Source of the DNA: Chloroflexota bacterium
GTDB lineage: Bacteria > Chloroflexota > Anaerolineae > JAAEKA01
NCBI GenBank assembly: GCA_034717495.1
Contig: JAYELL010000056.1
Span: 1-37,509 of the forward strand
DNA: 37,509 nt
Reading direction: 5' to 3'
Part shown: piece after piece, positions 30,161-37,509 of the stretch
Numbering within the stretch: the stretch's first letter is position 1
Layout of the letters: each line of letters starts with the position of its first letter
Position numbers and translations under genes: made by a program
Notes under the pieces: model-generated
What the model saw: the letters and a program-made list of their open reading frames with translations, nothing else
Database searches by the model: none
Told to the model about the DNA's origin: nothing

Positions 30161-32874
30161 ACTTCGCTCTCTTGCGATTCTCCCATCACCAGTCTGATGA
30201 TCCACTTGCCGATCTCGCCCAGGAAGAGCATGGATACTGCGACGGCGATGCAGATTACCCACTGTTGGCCTGTCAACGAGGTCGTGTCGAAGATGTTTTG
30301 GAAGAGGGGTAGTTCGGTTACCAACACAGCCATGAGGATCACGAAACCGTAGGTGAGAAGCAGTCGTTTGTTGGAGAAGGTCTCGTCACGGAAGACGGTT
30401 TCTGTGGGATGTCGCAGATTGAGCGCCACAGACAGATGGGAGAGGGAGAAGGTAATCAACGCCATGGTCTGAGCAATCATTGCAGAGGCGAAGCGGGTTT
30501 CGGCCCATGTGTATGTGGCCAGAGTAATCGCGGCCATGAAGAAGCCGACCAGAATCAGGCGGGCTCCCATGCGCTTGCCGACAAGCGGGTCGCTGGCCGG
30601 TCGCGGTTTTCGGTCCATCAATCCTGGCGAGGGGGTATCGAAGCCCAGGGCCATGCCGATGGGGGCGTCCACGAGAAAGTTCACCCAAAGGATCTGCAAG
30701 GGGGCAAAAAACGCCGTTCCGGCCACGTCGAAAAGCGAGGATCCCAGAAAGGTCAGGATGAAGCCCATCAGGGTTGCCATCTGGAAGCGAATATACTTCA
30801 AGAGGTTGTCGTAGATGCCGCGGCCTTGCTCCACCGCCACCACAATTGTGGCGAAATTGTCGTCGGTGAGGATCATTGCGGCCGAATCCTTGGAAACGTC
30901 GGTTCCGGTGATTCCCATGGCGACACCGATGTCGGCGTTCTTCAGCGCCGGCGCGTCGTTTACACCGTCGCCTGTCATGGCGACGATGTTGCCTTTTTCC
31001 TGCAGAATTTTGACCAGGCGAACTTTGTGTTCGGGAGCGACCCGGGCGATGACGCCGATTCCGTCGATCTCCTGTTTGGCCTCCTGGTCGCTCATGTGCT
31101 CGAATTCGGCGCCGGTGATGGCCCGTCCCTCGATACCCAACTGACTGCCAATGGCGGCTGCCGTGGTGGCATGGTCGCCGGTAATCATGCGCACCTGGAT
31201 CCCGGCGCTCTTGCATTCAGCGATGGCATCTCTTGCTTCGGGGCGAGGTGGATCGACGATGCCCGCCATGCCCAGCAAGGAAAGGCCTTCGATTTTCGAT
31301 AGCAGGTCATCGCTGTTGGCGTCGAAGGTCCGGGGATCGAAATCCTTTTGGGCGACCATCATGACCCGCATACCTTCACTGGCCAGGAGGTCGTTGCCTT
31401 CCATTACCCTGGCTTTCCGTTCATCGTCCAGGTCAACGAGTTGGCCGTTTCTGTCGAGGCTGTGGGAGGAAAGAGCCGTCAATACGTCCGGAGCGCCCTT
31501 GACGTAACAGCGGACCACCTCTTTTCCGTTATCGGTCATGTTGTGGAAGGTGGCCATCAGCTTATAGGCGGAGTCAAAGGGTACCTCGGCAATGCGGGGA
31601 TACGCCTGGCGGGTGCCTTCCACGTCGAGACCACCTTTGGAAGCAAGAACAACCAGCGCGCCCTCGGTCGGATCGCCAATCAGTTCCCCGTCCTTAACCA
31701 CGGCATCCGAAGCCAGGGCCATGGGCATGAGCACTGGCCCCAAATCATCTATTTCCTGACCACCGATTTGCTGGATCTGGCCGGTGGTGTCGTAACCCTC
31801 CCCGGTCACGTTCAGTCTGAAATCTGCGGTAAACAGAGTTTGCGCCGTCATCTGATTGAGGGTGAGGGTGCCTGTCTTGTCTGAACAGATGGCCGAGGTT
31901 GATCCCAGCGTCTCGACGGCCGGCAGGCGTTTGACAATGGCGTTGCGTTGGGCCAACTCGGAGGTGCCAATCGAAAGCATGGTGGTGATTACGACCGGCA
32001 TACCGGTGGGGATGGCAGCGATAGCCAGAGAAATGCCAACGACAAACAGCTCATCGATGGTCTCGCCTCGAGCAAGGCCGATGACCACAATGGCAACCAG
32101 GGCCAGTGCAGCGAGCCCGGCAATCATCAGGGTCAAGCGGTCGATCTGCTTGGTGAGAGGAGTCTTTTCCACCTCCGTCTTCTGAAGCATGCCGGCAATG
32201 TTGCCCACCTCGGTGTTCATGCCGGTTCCGGTCACCAGCATTTCACCGCGTCCTCTGGTGACGCTGGACTGCATGTAGGCCATGTCGATGCGGTCCCCCA
32301 ACGGTACATCGTCGCCGGTGACTGGGTCTATGCTCTTGGCCACCGGTGTGCTTTCGCCGGTCAGGGCCGACTCCTCGATCTCCAGGGCAGCGGCTATACT
32401 GAGACGACCATCAGCTGGAATTCGATCTCCGGCCTCGAAGAGCACGACATCCCCGGGCACCAGTTCTTCGGCCGGAATCTCAGTGATCTGTCCCTCCCGA
32501 CGTACTCTTGCATCGATCTGCAACATCTCCTTCAAGGAAGCGAGACTGGCCTCGGCCTTGGCTTCCTGGCGCATGCCCATGATGGCGTTGAAGATCGTGA
32601 GTAACACAAGGAGGGTCGCCGTGGCGATGTCCTGGATCGCCAGCAGACTGACCAGGGCCGCGCCCAGCAATACGATTTGCATGTAATCCCGGTATTGGCG
32701 CAGGAATGCTCGCCAGCGAGGTTCTGTTTCTTCCTCGGCCAACTGGTTGGGTCCGTAGGTCTGTAACCGCTCGGATGCCTCTGCCCCACTAAGGCCGATG
32801 GCTGGATCGACTCCCAGGGTTTTGGCCGTCTCATCGATGGTCAGCTCATGCCAGACCAGTGATTCGTCATGCAT
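30157..32874 (-). CDS. P2-like cation-transporting P-type ATPase with altered M4 site
   Basis: This 905-residue membrane pump has an N-terminal cation-ATPase region (WHELTIDETAKTLGVD), TGES (172-175), the phosphorylated Asp332 in CSDKTGTLTLNQ, and MTGDGVNDAPALKNADIGVAMG. It resembles calcium-type P2 ATPases overall. However, M4 reads IPTGMP (288-293), where SERCA and PMCA pumps have IPEGLP with the ion-binding Glu. In M6, WVNFLVD keeps Asn732 and Asp736 but replaces the Thr between them with Val. The M5 Asn and Glu of SERCA are not evident. The transported ion is therefore uncertain. The ATG at 32874 has AAGGA 8 bases upstream. The gene starts 39 bases after kbl and may be its operon partner. 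Confidence 0.88.
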   Translation of the reverse strand: MHDESLVWHELTIDETAKTLGVDPAIGLSGAEASERLQTYGPNQLAEEETEPRWRAFLRQYRDYMQIVLLGAALVSLLAIQDIATATLLVLLTIFNAIMGMRQEAKAEASLASLKEMLQIDARVRREGQITEIPAEELVPGDVVLFEAGDRIPADGRLSIAAALEIEESALTGESTPVAKSIDPVTGDDVPLGDRIDMAYMQSSVTRGRGEMLVTGTGMNTEVGNIAGMLQKTEVEKTPLTKQIDRLTLMIAGLAALALVAIVVIGLARGETIDELFVVGISLAIAAIPTGMPVVITTMLSIGTSELAQRNAIVKRLPAVETLGSTSAICSDKTGTLTLNQMTAQTLFTADFRLNVTGEGYDTTGQIQQIGGQEIDDLGPVLMPMALASDAVVKDGELIGDPTEGALVVLASKGGLDVEGTRQAYPRIAEVPFDSAYKLMATFHNMTDNGKEVVRCYVKGAPDVLTALSSHSLDRNGQLVDLDDERKARVMEGNDLLASEGMRVMMVAQKDFDPRTFDANSDDLLSKIEGLSLLGMAGIVDPPRPEARDAIAECKSAGIQVRMITGDHATTAAAIGSQLGIEGRAITGAEFEHMSDQEAKQEIDGIGVIARVAPEHKVRLVKILQEKGNIVAMTGDGVNDAPALKNADIGVAMGITGTDVSKDSAAMILTDDNFATIVVAVEQGRGIYDNLLKYIRFQMATLMGFILTFLGSSLFDVAGTAFFAPLQILWVNFLVDAPIGMALGFDTPSPGLMDRKPRPASDPLVGKRMGARLILVGFFMAAITLATYTWAETRFASAMIAQTMALITFSLSHLSVALNLRHPTETVFRDETFSNKRLLLTYGFVILMAVLVTELPLFQNIFDTTSLTGQQWVICIAVAVSMLFLGEIGKWIIRLVMGESQESEV

Positions 32875-32913
32875 ATGCTCGTTCCTTTCCTTTTCCCTGG
32901 TCGGACAATTCGA

Positions 32914-34087
<1,174 letters not shown>

Positions 34088-34107
<20 letters not shown>

Positions 34108-35164
34108 TGCTACTTTCCTCCTGATTCAGGAACATCACCACCTTGCCGCTGGCACCGCTGCCCATGACGGTGATGGCGTCTTCCCACTGCTCCAGGGTAA
34201 ACCGGTGGGTTACCAGCGGGCCAAGATCGACGGCGTTGGCGTCGATCAAGCCACTCATGCGAAACCAGGTGTCCCACAGCTTTCGACCGGTGATGCCGTA
34301 TACGGTGGCGCCCTTGAAGATAATGTGATTGTTGATGTCGAAGCCGATGGGAGCTGCGGTGAGGCCCAGCAGCGCTGCTTCACCGCCATCCCGAAGCACG
34401 GTAAATCCCTGGTCGATGGCCGACGAAGCACCACTCATTTCCAGGAGAACGTCGACTCCTTCTCCAGCGGTATCATCCAGAATAAATTCGACCACATCGA
34501 CCTCCGCGACGTTGAGGGTGTGGGTGGCACCCATCTGGCGGGCCAATCGTAGCCGGTAGGGGCTGATGTCGGTGGCGTAAACGGCCCGGGCGCCCGCGGC
34601 TTTGGCAACGGCAACGGTCATCAGGCCCACGGGGCCGCAACCGGTGATGAGAACCTTTCTGGCGGTCAGGTCGGTGGCGAAAGCAGTATGGACCGCGTTG
34701 CCGAAATTCTCCAGCATGCACGCGATTTCCGGAGGCATGTCGGGGGGATTGGGCCAGAGGTTATATTCGGGCATGACAATATACTCAGCCCAACAGCCAT
34801 CGCGGTCGACGCCGATGATCTGGTGGTTCTGGCAGATGTGTCCATTGCCGGTACGGCATTGCGGACAATGGCCGCAGATGATATGGCTTTCGGCCGAGAT
34901 GAAATCGCCTTCCTTGACCTCATGAACGTCGCGCCCTGTGGCAACTACGGTGCCACAGAACTCATGGCCGACAACCAGTGGCGGGCGGATCCGTTTGCGT
35001 GCCCAAGGATCCCACTTGTAGATGTGCAGGTCGGTACCACAGATCGAGGCTGCCTGGACCTTGATCAGCGCATCGGTGGGTCCAATCTCGGGAATCGGCA
35101 CCTCAGCTAAACGCATGCCGGGGGCTTGTTCAGGTTTGATCACAGCTTTCATCGTCTTCGACAT
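34088..35164 (-). CDS. tdh: L-threonine 3-dehydrogenase
   Basis: This zinc-dependent medium-chain dehydrogenase (358 residues from the ATG at 35164) oxidises threonine to 2-amino-3-ketobutyrate with NAD. The ATG has GGAGTG about 6 bases before it; a GTG three codons earlier is the alternative. Cys42 (ICGTDLH) and His67-Glu68 (VGHEF) form the catalytic zinc site. Cys97, Cys100, Cys103 and Cys111 form the structural zinc site. GCGPVGLM is the Rossmann dinucleotide motif. [10 protein letters not shown] is typical of Tdh rather than generic alcohol dehydrogenases. It leads the tdh-kbl pair and has a promoter in the divergent gap shared with the rmlD-like gene. Confidence 0.93.
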
Positions 35165-35283
35165 AGCGATCACTCCGGTTTGACGTGGTAGGCCGACTGG
35201 GTCTGTCTGGGGTAAAGTTCAGGAACCGTGAGGTCGACCAACTCCGGCGACACTGGCGGCCAGTCTCCTGCTCCTCATGCTAT

Positions 35284-35311
35284 AGTATAGCCGCTAATGG
35301 GTCTTTCGCAA
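35284..35311 (-). promoter_or_regulatory. Promoter of tdh-kbl
   Basis: On the minus strand TTGCGA (35311-35306, four of six) and TATACT (35289-35284, five of six) are separated by 16 bases. This gives a leader of about 115 bases before the tdh ATG. Confidence 0.45.
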
Positions 35312-35334
35312 AGGTCGAGATTGGACACACCTCC

Positions 35335-35363
35335 TTGCCGGACGGTGGCGAAGATGATACAAT
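35335..35363 (+). promoter_or_regulatory. Extended -10 promoter of the rmlD-like gene
   Basis: TTGCCG (35335-35340) and TACAAT (35358-35363) are separated by 17 bases, and TG at 35355-35356 makes an extended -10 element. It is divergent from the tdh promoter within the same gap, with the two -35 boxes only about 23 bases apart. Confidence 0.5.
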
Positions 35364-35457
35364 AATCGGGCAATCGAAAGATGCAACTCAACCGTCTGTT
35401 GACGAAAGTTGTTTTCAGCATTCGTCGTTCATCCAACAGGAGAATCGGCCCTATTCC

Positions 35458-36336
35458 ATGGTAGCGAACATGCCCCCACCGCAGCGAATTGTAGTCATCG
35501 GATATCGAGGCCAGCTGGGCCGTGCGCTGACGGCAGCCCTTTCCGACCGTCAACTGCTGGCGCTGGACTATCCCGAAATCGACATGACTCAACCCGGGAT
35601 CATCGAGCAGGTCTGCGATCACAGGCCCGAGGTGGTGATCAACGCTGCTGCCTGGACCGACGTCGACAGTGCTGAGGAGAGGCCCGACGCTTGCTATGCA
35701 GTCAACGTTACAGGTGTGCAGAATCTGGCATTGGCGTGCCAACGGAGCGGGGCTGCCCTGCTGCACGTCAGCACGAACGAGGTATTTCCGGGAGAATCAG
35801 GTCGTTTCTACCGGGAATGGGACAGGCCCGGAGCGGTCAGTGGCAGCTATTCACGTAGCAAGGAAGCCGCCGAAGCTGTGGTGCGCAATCTTCTTCCGGG
35901 GCGCTTCTATATTACACGCACCGCATGGCTCTACAACAACGGTGGCAACAACTTCATCACGAAGATACAGGCGGCCGCCGACAAACATGGCGCGCTGCGA
36001 GTGGTGGCCGACGAGTTTGGCAGCCCCACCTACGCTGTGGACCTGGCGGAAGCCATCGTTCAATTGATCGATTCCGGGCACTACGGAATCTACCATCTCA
36101 TCAACAGCGGCTACTGCTCACGCTATCAGTGGGCTGTCGAGTTGCTGGGCCAATCGGGCCGTTCCGATGTGCCGGTAACACCCATTTCATCGGGTGAGTG
36201 GCCCCGGCGAACTGTGCCGCCGCCTCACGCAATCATACTCAACAGCATTGGTCCAGCCCTGGGAATCACGCTGCGTCCCTGGGAGAAGGCTCTGGCGGCC
36301 TATTTCGAGCGCGAAGCCAACGGGACGGGTGGCTGA
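35458..36336 (+). CDS. dTDP-4-dehydrorhamnose reductase-like protein (RmlD family)
   Basis: This protein has 292 residues from the ATG at 35458, the usual RmlD length; upstream in-frame sequence has no conserved content and overlaps the promoter. The NAD(P)-binding motif is GYRGQLG (15-21). INAAAWTDVDSAE (61-73) matches the RmlD loop, and YSRSK (131-135) gives the catalytic Tyr and Lys. The usual STDYVFDG is STNEVFPG here, a small departure. The enzyme should reduce dTDP-4-keto-rhamnose, the last step to dTDP-rhamnose. The following GT2 gene would use such a sugar. rmlA, rmlB and rmlC are not in the window. A related sugar-nucleotide reductase is possible. Confidence 0.85.
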   Translation: MVANMPPPQRIVVIGYRGQLGRALTAALSDRQLLALDYPEIDMTQPGIIEQVCDHRPEVVINAAAWTDVDSAEERPDACYAVNVTGVQNLALACQRSGAALLHVSTNEVFPGESGRFYREWDRPGAVSGSYSRSKEAAEAVVRNLLPGRFYITRTAWLYNNGGNNFITKIQAAADKHGALRVVADEFGSPTYAVDLAEAIVQLIDSGHYGIYHLINSGYCSRYQWAVELLGQSGRSDVPVTPISSGEWPRRTVPPPHAIILNSIGPALGITLRPWEKALAAYFEREANGTGG

Positions 36337-36405
36337 GATGGCCCTGTCCGGCCGGCCCGATTTGGTTATTGCGACTATCTGTTTGACAGGCTTTCCGATA
36401 TTCTT

Positions 36406-37359
36406 ATGTCCGAGTTGCCTTTCGCGTCGGTGATCATACCGAATTACAACGGCAGGGAACTGCTGGCGACCTGTCTGGAGGCGCTGCGGCAGCAATCATT
36501 TCCTCCGGAAGGTTTCGAAGTCATCGTTGTGGATGATGCTTCCAGCGATGATTCGGTCGAATTCCTGGCCGAGCGATTTCCGGAAGTCCAGGTGGTGGCA
36601 TTGACGCAGAACAGCGGTTTCGTGTCGGCTTGCAACGCGGGCGTGGCTGAGGCCAGAGGCGATGTGCTGGTGCTGCTGAACAATGATACGGAGGTTGAGC
36701 CTGGGTGGCTGGAGGCACTGGTGGGCGCTTTGATGGCTCACCCTGAAGCAGGTTCGGCCTCCAGCAAGATGCTTCTGTTCGACCGCCGGGATGTTCTGCA
36801 CACCACCGGAGACCTGATGGGCGCCGATGGGATTGCCCGCAATCGGGGTGTATGGGAGAAGGACGAGGGGCAGTACGATGAGGATATCTGGGTCTTCGGA
36901 GCCAACGGGGGCGGCGCGGCTTACCGGCGAGAGGCCTGGGAAGAAGCCGGTGGCTTCGATGAGGGGCTGTTCATGTACCTGGAGGATGTTGATCTGGCCT
37001 GGCGATTGCAACTACTGGGTTGGAAGTGTCTGTTCGTGCCCGAGGCCCGTGTTTATCACATGGTCAGCGCCACAGGCGGCGGTTCCCTGGCCAGCTACTA
37101 CGTCGGCCGCAATACGATCTGGGTGATCGCACGCAATTGGCCGGCTGCCCTGTTGCGAAAGCACTGGCGCGCGATTACAGGTGCGCAACTGCGAATCGCC
37201 TGGGAGGCACTGGGGGCGTGGCGTGGCGTGGCGGCCCGGGCACGATTGAGAGGGCAATGGGACGGGCTTCGGGGATTGGCCAGAGCCAGGGCGCAGCGAA
37301 AGGTGGTGCAAGGCAATGTCGGTGTGCCGGCAGCGCGGTTGGAGAAGCTGCTGGTGTGA
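36406..37359 (+). CDS. GT2-family glycosyltransferase (rhamnosyltransferase WbbL-like)
   Basis: This 317-residue cytosolic-face GT-A enzyme has SVIIPNYNGRELL at the start, VVDDASSDDS, the metal motif in LLNNDTEVEPGW, FGANGGGAAYRREAW and GLFMYLEDVDLAWRL, the ED-x-D-x-x-x-R signature of WbbL/RfbF-like rhamnosyltransferases. The C-terminal 90 residues are basic and helical (RARLRGQWDGLRGLARARAQRK) and may lie on the membrane. No clear ribosome site is seen before the ATG. It starts 70 bases after the rmlD-like gene and is probably co-transcribed, using the sugar nucleotide made there for surface polysaccharide. Confidence 0.85.
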   Translation: MSELPFASVIIPNYNGRELLATCLEALRQQSFPPEGFEVIVVDDASSDDSVEFLAERFPEVQVVALTQNSGFVSACNAGVAEARGDVLVLLNNDTEVEPGWLEALVGALMAHPEAGSASSKMLLFDRRDVLHTTGDLMGADGIARNRGVWEKDEGQYDEDIWVFGANGGGAAYRREAWEEAGGFDEGLFMYLEDVDLAWRLQLLGWKCLFVPEARVYHMVSATGGGSLASYYVGRNTIWVIARNWPAALLRKHWRAITGAQLRIAWEALGAWRGVAARARLRGQWDGLRGLARARAQRKVVQGNVGVPAARLEKLLV

Positions 37360-37509
37360 GGCGGGGGTTTGGACCATGAAGGGCGCGGAGGTTTGGACCA
37401 CGAAGGCGCGGAGGGACGCGAAGGGCGCGAAGGTTTGGACCACGAAGGCACGGAGGTGCGCGAAGGTCACGAAGCGCGAAGGGCGCGAAGGTTTGGACCA
37501 CGAAGGCAC
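37360..37509. repeat. GTTTGGACCACGAAGGC degenerate tandem repeat, running off the window
   Basis: The core GTTTGGACCA occurs at 37367, 37391, 37433 and 37491, each followed by a (C/T)GAAGG(G/C) variant. Between cores run short units such as GCGCGAAGG, CACGGAGG and GTCACGAAG. Spacings are 24, 42 and 58 bases, so this is not a CRISPR array. The repeat continues beyond the last base. Confidence 0.65.

Noticed and set aside
35185-35457. N-terminal extension of the rmlD-like gene
   Set aside because: The extra 91 codons overlap the predicted promoter, lack conserved sequence, and would make the protein far longer than its family.
37360-37509. Possible CRISPR array
   Set aside because: Core repeats are only about 10-16 bases long, spacing varies (24, 42, 58), and the spacers are made of the same repeat words.
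37012-37509. Pro/Ser/Lys-rich minus-strand proteins at the window end
   Set aside because: Their repeats simply translate the degenerate DNA repeat; no ribosome site or conserved content supports them.

Overview
The window looks like a chromosomal segment of a Chloroflexota bacterium, probably an Anaerolineae-like lineage. This is inferred from gene style, not from a marker gene: moderately high GC, many lipoproteins with Thr/Pro-rich linkers and SH3 repeats, GT39-type membrane glycosyltransferases with extra C-terminal beta-sandwich modules, a DHH-CBS-tRNA nucleotidyltransferase fusion, tandem YIP1 proteins, and gaps full of short degenerate repeats. No rRNA, tRNA, CRISPR array, integrase or insertion sequence was seen.

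Layout. Positions 248-1727 hold two coupled YIP1 membrane proteins. Positions 1830-5064 hold the DHH-CBS-CCA fusion, behind a strong promoter, and an acidic helical protein. Positions 5187-10608 hold a GT39 membrane glycosyltransferase and two SH3-repeat lipoproteins. Positions 10726-13495 hold recN and a TPR/B-box/membrane protein. A 468-base repeat-rich gap follows, then nadK and hisS (13964-16229). An M16 zinc-protease lipoprotein (16426-19311) is divergent from a PerR-like Fur-family regulator and a P1B-4 metal-efflux ATPase (19513-22345). That pair has a consensus promoter with a PerR-box-like operator just downstream of the -10 element.

From 29721 down to 22428, eight genes run on the minus strand with overlaps or short gaps, except for one 182-base gap before the last gene. 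In order they are a DUF3467 protein, a translin-family protein, a small membrane protein resembling the N-terminal half of Cas4, an L,D-transpeptidase, a GT2 polyprenyl-phosphate glycosyltransferase, a UPF0104/LPG-synthase-type membrane protein, a GT39 glycosyltransferase, and a membrane-anchored protein with the nuclease half and C-terminal cysteines of Cas4. The two Cas4-like halves look complementary, each broken at a membrane segment, and lie in N-to-C order with a cell-envelope gene block between them. With the translin homologue this is the best candidate in the window for an undescribed system.

The last part holds an alpha/beta-hydrolase remnant cut off at its nucleophile elbow (29864-30160), a P2-like cation ATPase with a changed M4 motif, the threonine-to-glycine pair tdh-kbl, and a divergent rmlD-like reductase followed by a GT2 rhamnosyltransferase-like gene. 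The window ends in degenerate repeats that continue past its edge.

Functional themes are envelope glycoconjugate assembly (two GT39, two GT2, RmlD, UPF0104, L,D-transpeptidase), metal and oxidative homeostasis (PerR-like regulator, P1B-4 ATPase, second P-type ATPase), and housekeeping (HisRS, NAD kinase, RecN, tRNA 3'-end enzyme). Start codons were adjusted wherever a Shine-Dalgarno sequence decides between candidates. Functional calls rest on motif recognition by eye.
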